DNA of 64,000 nt, taken from positions 62,001-126,000 of the forward strand of contig JANYCN010000013.1 in the NCBI GenBank assembly GCA_025360225.1, written 5' to 3'. Positions 50,840-61,367 of the stretch are shown piece by piece. Both the position numbers and the translations under genes were made by a program. Origin of the DNA: Actinomycetes bacterium. Its GTDB lineage: Bacteria; Actinomycetota; Thermoleophilia; Gaiellales; F1-60-MAGs149. The notes under the pieces were generated by a model. That model was not told the origin of the DNA. It made no database searches and was given only the letters and a program-made list of their open reading frames with translations. Within the stretch, counting starts at the first letter, position 1, and each line of letters opens with the position of its first letter.

Positions 50840-52321
50840 ATGGACCGCGCAGCGCGACACCTTCGTCTCCTCTCCGAGACGATCGCCGCGGTAACGTCGT
50901 CGCTCGACCTCGACGAGGTCACCGCAAGCGTTGCCCGGGCGGTCGCTCGCGCTCTCGAGGCAGATGGGTGTTTCGTCTACACGTATGACGAGCCAAGCGA
51001 TGAGCTGGTCCTGCAGGGCGTCTACGGAACGAGCCTCGACCTGGCAGCGGCGCGCCCGCGGATGCGCCCGGGGGTCGGGCTGACCGGGCACGCTGCGCTG
51101 ATCAGAGCCCCCGTCGCCGTCGCCGAGCACGCGCGCGCCGACCCACGGTTCGTGGCCTTCACAACGCTCGACGAGGAACGCTTCGACTCGCTGCTTGCCG
51201 TGCCGATCCTCGACCGCCGCGACCGTCTGGCTGGCGCCATGAACGTGCGCACGGTCGGTCGTCGCGCGTGGGCGGACGACGAGATCGAGCTGATCGAGAC
51301 GATCGCCTCCCAGGTCGCGCAGGCCGTTGAGAACGCGCGGCTGTACGACCGCAGCCGGCGTCGGGTGACCGAGCTCGAGGCGCTCGCACGCATCTCCGAG
51401 GCCGTCTCCCAGTCGCTCTACCAGGAGGAGACGCTGACGAAGATCGTCGCGACGACCGCCGACGCCGCGCTCGCTTCCTGTTGCGCGCTCGTGATCGACA
51501 GCCCGAAGGGATCGCGCGTCGCGCACCGGGCTGGCGACCGCACGCTAGACGACGCGACGTTGTTGGCAGCGGCCGCTCGCGCGCCGGTCGACGAAGGATC
51601 GCTCGTTGCCGTCCCGCTCGTGTGGAAGACGCGAACGATCGGCGCGCTGGTGTGTACCCGCTCCGGCGGACGTCCGTTCTCGAGCGAGGAACGCACGCTC
51701 CTCGGATCGGTCGCCCACCAGGTTGCGACGGCCGTCGAGTCGGGCCGCGGGGTGATGCGCGAGCTCGTCGCTCAGGAGATCCACCACCGGGTGAAGAACA
51801 ACCTGCAGACCGTCGCCTCGCTGTTGCGGCTGCGCAGCGCGAGCGCCGATCCAGCGCGCGCCCTCGCGGACTCCGTTGACCGGGTGCTGTCGATCGCCGA
51901 GGTGCACGACCTGCTGACGGCGAGCCGGGAGGGTGAGGTCGACGTCGCCGACCTCGTGCGACGTCTCGCAGCGATGCTCGGACACGGTCTCGGGACGACC
52001 CCAGCGTCGTCCGAGCTGGCCCCGATCGAGGTGCCCGGAGACACCGCTACCGCCGTTGCGCTGATCTTCTGCGAGCTCTACGCGAACGCGCTCGAGCACG
52101 GCGGCGGCGACGTGCACGTCACCCTGACGAGCCTGGGCGAGGATGCTGAGCTCGCGGTGCGCGACCACGGGCCCGGGTTGCCATCGGCGTTCGACCCCGG
52201 TGCCAGCCTCGGTCTGAAGATCGCCACCGCGCTCGCCCGCGACGACCTTGCTGGCAGGCTGGAGATCGAGAACGCCAACCCGGGCGTGCTGGCTACCGTC
52301 ACCTGGAGGAGGGCGCGGTGA
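50840..52321 (+). CDS. Cytoplasmic GAF-domain sensor histidine kinase (HisKA_2 type)
   Basis: 493 residues, no membrane helix. Two GAF domains: ~15-165 (SLDLDEVTASVARAVARALE, LLAVPILDRRDRLAGAMNVR) and ~185-300 (VPLVWKTRTIGALVCTRSGG). The kinase has the HisKA_2 box AQEIHHRVKNNLQTVASLLR with the phospho-His, and an ATPase domain with FCELYANALEHGG and VRDHGPGLP. This class regularly pairs with ANTAR regulators and senses small molecules or redox state. Its stop overlaps the response-regulator GTG. Confidence 0.92.
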   Translation: MDRAARHLRLLSETIAAVTSSLDLDEVTASVARAVARALEADGCFVYTYDEPSDELVLQGVYGTSLDLAAARPRMRPGVGLTGHAALIRAPVAVAEHARADPRFVAFTTLDEERFDSLLAVPILDRRDRLAGAMNVRTVGRRAWADDEIELIETIASQVAQAVENARLYDRSRRRVTELEALARISEAVSQSLYQEETLTKIVATTADAALASCCALVIDSPKGSRVAHRAGDRTLDDATLLAAAARAPVDEGSLVAVPLVWKTRTIGALVCTRSGGRPFSSEERTLLGSVAHQVATAVESGRGVMRELVAQEIHHRVKNNLQTVASLLRLRSASADPARALADSVDRVLSIAEVHDLLTASREGEVDVADLVRRLAAMLGHGLGTTPASSELAPIEVPGDTATAVALIFCELYANALEHGGGDVHVTLTSLGEDAELAVRDHGPGLPSAFDPGASLGLKIATALARDDLAGRLEIENANPGVLATVTWRRAR

Positions 52322-52884
52322 GAGTGCTGATCGCCGAGGATGAGACGATCATCCGGCTCGACCTGCGCCTGCTGCTGGAGCGCGCGGGGCACGAGGTCGT
52401 CGCCGAGGCGCGGGATGGCGCCGAGGCCGTCGCGTTGGCCGAGCGGCTCCGGCCGGACATCGTCGTGATGGACGTGAAGATGCCGCAGCTCGACGGGATC
52501 GAGGCGGCCCGCCGGATCATGGCCGAGCGCCCGGTGCCGATCGTGATGCTGACGGCGTACGCTCAGCCGGAGCTGATCGAGCGGGCCGCAGGGGCGGGGG
52601 TCTTCGGATTTCTCGTGAAGCCGTTCCGTGAGCCCGACCTGCTGCCGGCGATCGCGACTGCGCGGGCCCGCTTCGCCGAGCTGCAGGCGGCTCGGTCGGA
52701 GGCCGCCTCGCTCGCCGAGGCTCTCGAGACGCGCAAGGTGCTCGAGCGGGCGAAGGGGATGCTGATGGCGCGCGAGGGCCTCGACGAGCAGGCAGCGTTC
52801 GACCGCCTTCGCAAGGCGAGCCAGATCTCGGGCCGGCCGATGAGGGTGATCGCGGAGGCGCTGATCGCGACCTTCGGCACCTGA
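52318..52884 (+). CDS. Response regulator with ANTAR RNA-binding domain
   Basis: 188 residues. Receiver domain: VLIAEDETIIRLDLRLLLER, phospho-Asp in DIVVMDVKMPQLDGIEAARR, IVMLTAYAQ and FGFLVKPFREPDL. The C-terminal ANTAR domain (~125-185) reads ALETRKVLERAKGMLMAREG, LDEQAAFDRLRKASQISGRP. ANTAR proteins bind paired hexaloop hairpins in leaders and prevent termination. Coupled to the kinase at 50840. No obvious two-hairpin ANTAR target was identified in this window. Confidence 0.94.
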   Translation: MRVLIAEDETIIRLDLRLLLERAGHEVVAEARDGAEAVALAERLRPDIVVMDVKMPQLDGIEAARRIMAERPVPIVMLTAYAQPELIERAAGAGVFGFLVKPFREPDLLPAIATARARFAELQAARSEAASLAEALETRKVLERAKGMLMAREGLDEQAAFDRLRKASQISGRPMRVIAEALIATFGT

Positions 52885-52891
52885 CGGGCGC

Positions 52892-52897
52892 TACGCT
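52892..52897 (+). promoter_or_regulatory. Leaderless -10 box (TACGCT) of clpS
   Basis: TACGCT ends 7 bases before ATG 52905; no ribosome-binding site is visible. Confidence 0.45.
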
Positions 52898-52904
52898 TTC
52901 GTCC

Positions 52905-53198
52905 ATGGCACGGATCGAGACGCCGAACCGCGAGGCCCAGCGCAGCCGCGGTGGCACGGACCTCGGTGCGCCGTGGCGCGTGATCGTCCGAAACGACGAC
53001 CACAACACCTTCGAGGGCGTCACCTACGCGCTCGCGACGACGCTGCCCGGCGTCACGCCAGACGCGGGATTGAAGCTCGCGACGACGATCCACAACCACG
53101 GCCTCGCGGTCGTCTGGAGCGGACACCTCGAGCTCGCGGAGCTGTACCACGAGCAGCTCGCCGGGTTCGGGCTGACGATGGCACCGCTCGAGCAGTAG
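52905..53198 (+). CDS. clpS: ATP-dependent Clp protease adaptor ClpS
   Basis: 97 residues. ClpS core: WRVIVRNDDHNTFEGVTYAL, with the N-degron pocket Asp-Asp-His, then LKLATTIHNHGLAVVWSGHL and ELAELYHEQLAGFGLTM. ClpS delivers N-degron substrates to ClpA/ClpC. The first ~20 residues are a flexible charged extension. The following gene begins 15 bases later. Confidence 0.9.
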   Translation: MARIETPNREAQRSRGGTDLGAPWRVIVRNDDHNTFEGVTYALATTLPGVTPDAGLKLATTIHNHGLAVVWSGHLELAELYHEQLAGFGLTMAPLEQ

Positions 53199-53213
53199 GC
53201 GACTCAGGCCAGG

Positions 53214-54134
53214 GTGGAGGCGCGAGAGATCGTGGGCGGGGCGCTCGGGCCGATGATCGGTGAAGGGTCGATCTACGAGCAGCTACGACGCCGGCCGGAG
53301 ACACCGTTCGACCCGCTCGTCGGCACGGGGGCGCTCGTCTACGACGAGGCCGGTGGCCGCGACGCCCTCGCCGATCTCCACCGTGGCTACCTCGCCGTCG
53401 CCGCCGACGCCGGGTTGCCGGCGCTCGCGCTGACGGACACGTGGCGGGCGAGCGCGCGGCGCATCGCGGCAAGCAGGTGGGCCGGCGAGCCGGTGAACGG
53501 GGCGAACGTCGCGCTCCTGCGAGCGGTGATCGCCGAGCGGCCAGGCTCGCCCGTGCTCCTGGGCGGCCTCCTCGGCCCGGACGGCGACGCCTACGACGCT
53601 GCAGCCGCCCCGGCGCGCGAGGAGGCCCGTCGGCTGCACGCGCCGCAGGCCGACGCCCTCGCGGCAGCCGGCGTCGACCTGCTGGTCACGCAGACGCTGC
53701 CAGCGCTCGGCGAGGCGCTCGGGCTCGCGGATGCGATGGCAGCGACCTTCCTCCCGTACGTCGTCTCGTTCGTCGTTCGACCGGACGGCACGATCCTCGA
53801 CGGGACGCCGCTCGGCGACGTCGTTGCCGCGCTCGACGACCTCGACGAGCCGCCGGCGATGCTGATGGCCAACTGCGTGCACCCGTCGATCCTCGACGCC
53901 GCGCTGCGGGCCGCTCCCACCGCCGTCGGGCGCCTCGTCGGGCTTCAGGCGAACACCGCGGCGCTGTCGCCGGAGGAGCTCGACGGTGCCGCCACGCTGG
54001 TTGGCGCTGAGCCGACGACGTTCGCGAACGAGCTCGTCGCCGTTGCGCGGCGACACCGCCTGACGCTCCTTGGTGGCTGCTGCGGCACCGACGCGCGACA
54101 CCTCGCCGCCCTCGCGAGAGCGATGCGCGCCTAG
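53214..54134 (+). CDS. Homocysteine S-methyltransferase family protein
   Basis: 306 residues. The zinc-binding cysteines of the family are present: MANCVHPSIL near 222 and LLGGCCGTDARHLAAL near the C-terminus. LLGGLLGPDGDAYD and LLVTQTLPALGEAL resemble the barrel strands with the usual catalytic-site acids. Family members move methyl groups from S-methylmethionine or betaine-like donors to homocysteine. GTG 53214 is the likely start; GTG 53232 is possible. It converges with the opp operon 16 bases later. Confidence 0.85.
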   Translation: MEAREIVGGALGPMIGEGSIYEQLRRRPETPFDPLVGTGALVYDEAGGRDALADLHRGYLAVAADAGLPALALTDTWRASARRIAASRWAGEPVNGANVALLRAVIAERPGSPVLLGGLLGPDGDAYDAAAAPAREEARRLHAPQADALAAAGVDLLVTQTLPALGEALGLADAMAATFLPYVVSFVVRPDGTILDGTPLGDVVAALDDLDEPPAMLMANCVHPSILDAALRAAPTAVGRLVGLQANTAALSPEELDGAATLVGAEPTTFANELVAVARRHRLTLLGGCCGTDARHLAALARAMRA

Positions 54135-54149
54135 TCGACCCGTTTAGTC

Positions 54150-55138
54150 CTACGGCGCGGTCACGGCTGGCCTCGACAATGGATGGTGACAGGCTGCGAG
54201 GTGGCCCTGGCCGTGGTCGCGGAGGATCGGGCGCTCGACGGCGCAGATCTCCGTCGCGAGGCGGCAGCGCGGGTGAAAGCGACACCCGGTCGGCGGCTCG
54301 ATCGGGCTCGGGACGTCGCCTTGTAGCACGATCCGCTCCCGCCGCTGGGCGGGATCGACCTCGATCACCGGCACCGCCGAGAGGAGCGCCTCGGTGTACG
54401 GGTGGATCGGCTGTGCGTACAGCTCGTCTGCCGGGGAGAGCTCAACGATCGCGCCGAGGTACATCACGGCGATCCTGTCCGAGACGTGTCGGACGACGCC
54501 GAGATCGTGCGCGATGAACACGTAGGTCAGCTGGAAGTCGTCCTGCAGGTCGTCGAGCAGGTTGATCACCTGCGCCTGGATCGAGACGTCGAGCGCCGAG
54601 ACGGGCTCGTCCGCAACGATCAGCCGAGGCCGCAGCGCGAGCGCCCGGGCGACGCCGATGCGTTGGCGCTGGCCGCCGGAGAACTCGTGCGGGTAGCGGT
54701 CCGCGTGGTCGGGGTTCAGGCCCACGACCTCGAGCAGCTCCTGCACGCGCGCCGCTCCGCCGGGCTGACGGTGGATCCGGAACGGCTCACGAAGGATCTG
54801 ACCGACCCGCTTGCGCGGGTTCAGGGACGCGTACGGGTCCTGAAACACCATCTGCATCTCGCGCCGGAGCGGGCGCAGCTCGCGCCGGGAGAGCGTCGAG
54901 ATGTCGCGACCGTCGAACCGCACAGTCCCGGAGGTCAGCTCGTGGAGGCGGACGAGCGCCCGGCCGAGCGTCGACTTGCCACAGCCCGACTCGCCGACCA
55001 CTCCCAGCGTCTCCCCGGCGCGAACCTCGAGCGAGACACCGTCGACCGCGTGCACGACCTGACGGGCGCCGCGCGCGAGGCTCCCTCGGCGCACCGGGAA
55101 GTGCTTGACGACGTCGACGGCCTCCAGCAGGACATCGC

Positions 55139-55142
<4 letters not shown>
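54150..55142 (-). CDS. oppF: Oligopeptide/dipeptide ABC transporter ATP-binding protein (OppF type)
   Basis: 330 residues. Walker [19 protein letters not shown]-loop [20 protein letters not shown], signature [19 protein letters not shown], Walker [19 protein letters not shown], then the family C-terminal cysteine-rich oligopeptide domain: [36 protein letters not shown]. Last gene of the transport operon. Substrate follows from the solute-binding protein and is not identified. Confidence 0.92.
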
Positions 55143-56120
<978 letters not shown>

Positions 56121-56128
<8 letters not shown>

Positions 56129-57089
56129 GTCGCACCCGGGGGTCGAGCCAGGCGTACACGAGGTCGACGAGGGCGTTCGCGACGACGACGAAGAACGCCG
56201 CGTACATCACGCAGGCCATGATGACGGGCAGATCAAGGTTTTGCAGAGAGTCGTACGTGAGCTTGCCGACGCCCTGCAGCCCGAACACGACCTCGGCGAG
56301 AAGGGCGCTGCCGCCGACGAGCGCGCCGAAGTCGAGCCCGAACAGCGAGACGACGACGATCAGCGACGTCCGCAGGGTATGGCGGATCAGGACGCGACGC
56401 TCCGAGAGGCCCTTCGCGCGGGCGGTTCGGACGTAGTCCTCCCCCTGCGTCTCGAGCAGCGCCGAGCGGAGCACCCGGCCGTAGAGCCCGGCGTAGGTCG
56501 TCGCGAGCACGAACCACGGCACGACCATCGCCTTGAACCACATCCACGGGTCGCTCGTGAACGGCACGTATCCGAGCGGCGGCACCCAGGAAAAGACCGA
56601 GTCGTGAAGACGGTTCTGGGTCACGAGGTTCACGACCTCGCCGAGCCAGAAGACCGGCATCGAGATCCCGATCAGACCGAGGATCATCAACACCGGGTCG
56701 ATGATCGTCCCGCGGAACACGGCCGCGGCGACGCCGACGACGATCGCGGCGATCACCCAGATCACCGCCGCCCCAAGCACCAGCGAGAAGGTCACCGGCG
56801 CCGCCTCCGTGACCTGCGGGATCACCGCGACGCCCCGGTTCACGAAGCTCGTGAGATCGCGCGAGATGAACAGCTTGCGCATCATGATCCCGTACTGCAC
56901 GGGCAGCGGACGGTCGAACCCGAAGTCGTGGCGGACGGCCGCGAGCGTCTCCTGAGAGGCGTTACGACCGGCGATCCGCGCCGCCGGATCAACGCCCGGC
57001 GTGGCGAAGAAGATCACGAACACGAGCACGCTGATCGAGAACAGCACGAAGACCATGGACGCGATCCGACGCGCCAGGAACGACACCAT
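56121..57089 (-). CDS. oppB: Oligopeptide/dipeptide ABC transporter permease (OppB type)
   Basis: 322 residues, six membrane helices. First helix RRIASMVFVLFSISVLVFVI; the permease EAA loop reads YVRTARAKGLSERRVLIRHT with LRTSL following. LGLIGISMPVFWLGEVVNL and GLQGVGKLTYDSLQNLDLPV are typical of OppB/DppB. ATG 57089 overlaps the oppC stop by one base (TGATG); longer starts are unlikely. Confidence 0.92.
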
Positions 57090-58084
57090 CAGCGCAGCTT
57101 TGCCCGTGGATCGAGGGCGTCGCGAACGCCGTCGCCGAACACGTTGAGCGCGAGCACGGTGAGCGCGATCGCGACGCCCGGCGCGATCGCCACCCAGGGT
57201 CGAGTGTAGATCAACTGCTGGCCGTCGAGGATGATCGTGCCCCACGACGCGTCGGGCGGTTGCACGCCGATCGAGAGGAACGAGAGGGCTGACTCCGTGA
57301 GCATGTTCACGGCGACCATCAGCGGCAGGAACACGATCACGCTCGTGACGACGTTCGGCAACACCTCCGAGAAGATCAGGCGCACGTTCGACGCGCCAAG
57401 CCCGATCGCGGCCTCGACGAACTCCTTCTCACGCAACGACTGCACCTGCCCACGGATCGGACGGGCGACGTACGGGACAAACACGAGGCCGATGATGAAC
57501 ACCGGCAACCAGGGGCTGCCGGCGGTGATCGTCATGAACCCGAGGTCGATCCCCTGGGAGATCAGCACGACCGAGAGTGAGATCGCGAGAAGGTAGACGG
57601 GGAACGCCCAGACGATGTCCAGAAGCCGGGAGAGCACGCCGTCGAGGAGACCGCCGAAGAACCCGGCGACGAGCCCGATCAACGTGGCGAGGAAGCAGCA
57701 GATCGCCGCGGAACTGACCCCGATGAGGAGCGAGTTGCGGCCGCCGTAGAGCAACCGCGCCGCGACGTCACGCCCCTGCTCGTCGGCGCCAAGAAGGTAG
57801 TGGCCGGGATCCCACGTCGGCCCGATCGGCGTCACGCCCAGCCCGAGCCCGCCCGTCTGGGACTGCATCACCGGCACCTGCTTGCCGTCGACGAGCGTCG
57901 TGCCTCGGATGTTCGAGGAGAACGGGTCGGTGTGCGCGATCCGGCTCGCGTACAGCGGTGCCGCGAGGCACGCTGCCACGATCACGAACAGCACCGCGAG
58001 CATCGAGAGGGCAACGCGGTTTCGCTGCAGCCGGCGTCGGGCGAGAACCCAGGGGCTCCCGCCCGACGCGCGCGACGAGCTCAC
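57089..58084 (-). CDS. oppC: Oligopeptide/dipeptide ABC transporter permease (OppC type)
   Basis: 331 residues, six membrane helices. Contains HYLLGADEQGRDVAARLLYG, IGLVAGFFGGLLDGVLSRL and the EAA loop EFVEAAIGLGASNVRLIFSE followed by VLPNV. C-terminal SFLSIGVQPPDASWGTIILD and VFGDGVRDALDP are diagnostic for OppC/DppC. Three bases separate its ATG/GTG from the binding-protein stop. Confidence 0.93.
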   Translation of the reverse strand: MSSSRASGGSPWVLARRRLQRNRVALSMLAVLFVIVAACLAAPLYASRIAHTDPFSSNIRGTTLVDGKQVPVMQSQTGGLGLGVTPIGPTWDPGHYLLGADEQGRDVAARLLYGGRNSLLIGVSSAAICCFLATLIGLVAGFFGGLLDGVLSRLLDIVWAFPVYLLAISLSVVLISQGIDLGFMTITAGSPWLPVFIIGLVFVPYVARPIRGQVQSLREKEFVEAAIGLGASNVRLIFSEVLPNVVTSVIVFLPLMVAVNMLTESALSFLSIGVQPPDASWGTIILDGQQLIYTRPWVAIAPGVAIALTVLALNVFGDGVRDALDPRAKLR

Positions 58085-58087
58085 GAC

Positions 58088-59827
58088 CTACCGCACCCAG
58101 GACTGGTCAACGAGCCAGTAGAACTGCACCGAGAACGTGAAGTTGCCGACGTTCTTCGAGACGAAGTCGACGTGCTTCGGGTTGAACAGCGTCACCTGGG
58201 GCGCGAGGTCGGTGACCGCCGCGTCGATCTTCGCCCACTCCGCGTTCGCCGCGTTCTGGTCGGTCACACCAAGAGCGAGCGCCGCATCCATCCGTGCCTG
58301 GATGCCCTTGTCGCAGAAGCCCGAGATGTTGATGCTGGAGTCCGACCCGGGCGTGAACGAGGCGCAGCCGAGGAGCACGTTCAGAAAGTCCGACGCCGCC
58401 GGGTAGTCCTGGTACCACTGGCTAACGGAGATCTGCACCTTGTTCTTGGTGTTCTGGATGTACGTGAACTGGATGTTCCCGGAGATCGCCTTGACCGATG
58501 CCTTGTAGCCGATCGACGTCAGGACGCTCTGGAGGTATGTCCCCATCCCCTTCGCGACCTCGTCGTCGGCAACGACGACCGCAACCGACTGGCCGGCGGT
58601 GCCGGATTCCTGCACGAGCTGCTTCGCCTTAGCGAGGTCAGGCGCGCTCCAGGTGGTGCCCGGGTTGGCGGAGTACGGGCAGTAGTCGGCGTGTCCCGGG
58701 AAACCGGCAGGCAGCACCTGACAGGACGCGGTGGCGAGGTTCGGGCCACCGAAGATCTGGATCGCGGCGTTGCGGTCGACGGCGAAGTTGATCGCCTGAC
58801 GGGCCTTCAGGTTGTTGAACGGCGGGAGGTTCATGTTCAGGGGCGCGTACCACATCGCCGTGAGGGGGTTCAGGTGTGTCTGGTTGGCGAACTTCGTGCC
58901 GATCTCGTTCAGTCGATCGGCCGGCGGCTGGTCGAGCGTCCAGTCAGCCTGGCCGTTCTCGATCGCCGTCACCTCGGCCTCGTCAGTGAGCCCGAAGCCG
59001 TAGTGGATGGTGTCCGGATAGCCGTCCGGCTGCGCGTCTACCGACCACTCCTTGAAGCTCGGGTTGCGCGCCAGCACGAGCTCCTTGTTCGGATCGTAGG
59101 TGGTGAACATGTACGCGCCCGTGCCGGGGATCGGCACCGATCCGGCATCCGATGACGGCGCGTTCGCCGGCAGGATCGAGGCGTGCGGGACGGAGATCTT
59201 GTAGAGGAACTCGGCGTCCGGAGCCTTCAGGTTGATCGTGACGGTGCCCGCGGTGGTGTCGGCGCTGATCCCTCCGTCGAGGGTGCACGTCGCGGGCGTC
59301 GTCAGGCACTTGTCGGCGCCGACGATGCCGGCGTAGAACCCGCCGGCCGTCGGGCTCTTGACCTTGAAGATGCGCTGGAAAGAGGCGACGACGTCGGCGA
59401 CGGTCAGGTCGCGTCCATCGGAGAACTTGATCCCCTTGCGGAGCGTGAACGTCCACGTCTTGCCGCCGTTCGTCGGCGTCGGGATTGCCTCCGCAAGGTC
59501 AGGGACGACGGTGAAGGCGTCCTGCCCGCCAGACTTCTTGAAGGCCACGAGGCTGTCGTAGGTCGCCTGGTAGAGGTTCCAGTACTGGAGGGTGTAGTTG
59601 ACCTGTGGGTCGAGCGTTCCGCCTGCGGACTTCGCCAGCAGGTTCAGGGTGCCGCCGCGGTGCTTTGCCATCAGCGACGCGCGGTCGGTGCCTCCTGTCG
59701 TTGCGGTGCTGCCCGTCGGCGTGCTCGACGGGGTCGAGGTCGCCCCTCCACCACACGCGGCCGCGATCACGCCGAGCACTGCTGCTCCAAGCGTGACGAT
59801 GCCGATCCGAGCTGCTCTCCGCTTCAT
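58088..59827 (-). CDS. Family 5 extracellular solute-binding lipoprotein
   Basis: 579 residues. Lipoprotein signal IVTLGAAVLGVIAAACGGG with the lipidated Cys near 25, then a Ser/Thr linker. SBP_bac_5 features: GGTLNLLAKSAGGTLDPQVN, TWTFTLRKGIKFSDGRDLTV, PGTGAYMFTTYDPNKELVLA, RQAINFAVDRNAAIQIFGG. It captures peptides or other ligands outside and gives them to the permease encoded downstream. GAGGAGGGTGC precedes ATG 59827. The GcvT/DmdA-like gene lies 43 bases upstream and may share the promoter. Confidence 0.92.
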   Translation of the reverse strand: MKRRAARIGIVTLGAAVLGVIAAACGGGATSTPSSTPTGSTATTGGTDRASLMAKHRGGTLNLLAKSAGGTLDPQVNYTLQYWNLYQATYDSLVAFKKSGGQDAFTVVPDLAEAIPTPTNGGKTWTFTLRKGIKFSDGRDLTVADVVASFQRIFKVKSPTAGGFYAGIVGADKCLTTPATCTLDGGISADTTAGTVTINLKAPDAEFLYKISVPHASILPANAPSSDAGSVPIPGTGAYMFTTYDPNKELVLARNPSFKEWSVDAQPDGYPDTIHYGFGLTDEAEVTAIENGQADWTLDQPPADRLNEIGTKFANQTHLNPLTAMWYAPLNMNLPPFNNLKARQAINFAVDRNAAIQIFGGPNLATASCQVLPAGFPGHADYCPYSANPGTTWSAPDLAKAKQLVQESGTAGQSVAVVVADDEVAKGMGTYLQSVLTSIGYKASVKAISGNIQFTYIQNTKNKVQISVSQWYQDYPAASDFLNVLLGCASFTPGSDSSINISGFCDKGIQARMDAALALGVTDQNAANAEWAKIDAAVTDLAPQVTLFNPKHVDFVSKNVGNFTFSVQFYWLVDQSWVR

Positions 59828-59870
59828 GCACCCTCCTCAGGGAGAGGACAGGCTACACGGTTCGGCACCG

Positions 59871-61007
59871 TCAGGGACGGGCTCCCGGGCTCGGCGCGAG
59901 GAACGGCAGCGGCACGACCTCGACTGCCTCGACGAGGTCGCTCCGGTGGAGGTCGAGCCGTGCTCCGAGCTCGCCGAGCGACCGCTCGACGAGCGCCAGA
60001 GCGATCGTGCGATCGAGGCGCGGGGAGTGCACCGCCCAGCGCGTCGCTCCAACCCGCCGTCCGCCCTGCGACACGGCCCACTCGCGGTCGAGCGGGGGAC
60101 ACTGCGGGCCGGGCGGGTCGATCCCACGCAGGCCGACGCTCCGCCGGGAAGGGCCGCGCTGGTGCTCGGCGAGCAGCGCCTCGCGTCCGACGAACCGGCG
60201 CTTCCCGAGGTCCACCAGCCGCCCGTCGTCCAGCTCCATGCCGGTGATTCCCATTCCCGTTGCCCAGGTCGTGTCGCGGATTCCACACTCGACGGCGCGC
60301 TGCACGTTCGGGCCCGTCACGAGCAGCCCGGACGGCTCACCGGCGGCGGCGATCGCGTCCCAGACGCGGACGGCGGTCGTGCTCGTGAGCGGCAGCACCT
60401 CGAAGCCGAGCTCGCCGCTCCAGCCAGTACGCGAGAGCACGACCGGCAGCCCGGCGATCTCCGTCCACAAGAGACGGTAGTAGGCGAGCTCGTCGACGAC
60501 GGAGCCGACGAGGGGGCGCAGCACGTCGCGGCTCAGCGGCCCCTGGACCTGGATCGGCGCGACGTCCGCCTCTGTCACCCGGGCGTCGAGACCGCTGCCG
60601 TACGCGATCGCCTTCGCCCAGAGGAGCAGGTCGGCGTTGCCGTGGGATAGCCAGATCCGGGCCTCGGCGACGTGGAACAGCACCGGATCACACAGGACGA
60701 CCCCGTCCTGGTCGCACACGAGGACGTACCGGCAGCGACCCGGCTCGCTCGCCGACACGTCCCGCGTCACGAGCCGGTCCGCGAGCGCGAGCGCGTCGGG
60801 GCCTCGCAGCTCGACCTGTCGCTCGCCGCCGACGTCCCAGATCACCGCACCCGCGGCGAGCGCTGCGTAGTCCACGCCGGGCGCTCGGCCGTACGACATC
60901 GGCATGTACATGTGGTTGTACGCCATGTAGGAGACGGCGCCGGCGGCCTCGGTACGCTCGAAGTACGGCGAGCGGCGGACGTTCGGGAAGAGCGGGTGGT
61001 TGGGCAT
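59871..61007 (-). CDS. GcvT-family aminomethyl/demethylase enzyme, DmdA-like
   Basis: 378 residues. Folate-binding GcvT fold: YMAYNHMYMPMSYGRAPGVD, YAALAAGAVIWDVGGERQVE, ARVTEADVAPIQVQGPLSRD, LSRTGWSGELGFEVLPLTST, and a C-terminal barrel with GRREALL-type FVGREALLAEHQRG. The YNHM sequence near the N-terminus and absence of other glycine-cleavage genes point to tetrahydrofolate-dependent demethylases such as DmdA (dimethylsulfoniopropionate) or methylamine/sarcosine enzymes rather than true GcvT. Placed directly before the ABC transporter, which may import its substrate. Confidence 0.75.
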   Translation of the reverse strand: MPNHPLFPNVRRSPYFERTEAAGAVSYMAYNHMYMPMSYGRAPGVDYAALAAGAVIWDVGGERQVELRGPDALALADRLVTRDVSASEPGRCRYVLVCDQDGVVLCDPVLFHVAEARIWLSHGNADLLLWAKAIAYGSGLDARVTEADVAPIQVQGPLSRDVLRPLVGSVVDELAYYRLLWTEIAGLPVVLSRTGWSGELGFEVLPLTSTTAVRVWDAIAAAGEPSGLLVTGPNVQRAVECGIRDTTWATGMGITGMELDDGRLVDLGKRRFVGREALLAEHQRGPSRRSVGLRGIDPPGPQCPPLDREWAVSQGGRRVGATRWAVHSPRLDRTIALALVERSLGELGARLDLHRSDLVEAVEVVPLPFLAPSPGARP

Positions 61008-61016
61008 CGTGTCCGG

Positions 61017-61250
61017 CTACGCGCCCGACGCCCAGTCTCCTCCGCTGGCGGCGAGGGCCGCCAGCCGCCGTTCCAGGGACGTCCGCTCGGGAGGCTGCAT
61101 CTGCTCGCCAGAGGTCATGCCCGGCGTCGCCTTGATCGCGCCGTCGGCGGCGTAGACGGCCCCCTTCTCGCTGCCGCACGGCCGACACCAGGCGTCCGGG
61201 TCGTCCGGGGTCGACGTCGTGCCCTGGTGGATCAGCAACATGTACCGCAT
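61017..61250 (-). pseudogene. Truncated YCII/DGPF-domain protein
   Basis: 77 residues. The beginning MRYMLLIHQGTTSTPDDPDA and the middle AIKATPGMTSGEQMQPPE match the YCII-related family, but the rest of the domain, including the usual DGPF segment, is missing and replaced by RTSLERRLAALAASGGDW. Full proteins have about 115-120 residues. A GGAGG site precedes ATG 61250. Probably a decayed gene; a shortened functional product is possible. Confidence 0.55.
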
Positions 61251-61367
61251 GGCGGCCTCCGTGTCGTGGGTTCCTCCTTGAGACCGATCAGGCGCCCACG
61301 GATGGACACGTGGATGATGGCAGCGGCGCAGGCCGGCCGCCCGCCGCGTCCGTCATGAACCCGAACG

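Noticed and set aside
59828-59870. Riboswitch in front of the transport operon
   Set aside because: Only 43 bases separate the genes and no conserved aptamer is visible; the ribosome-binding site fills much of it.
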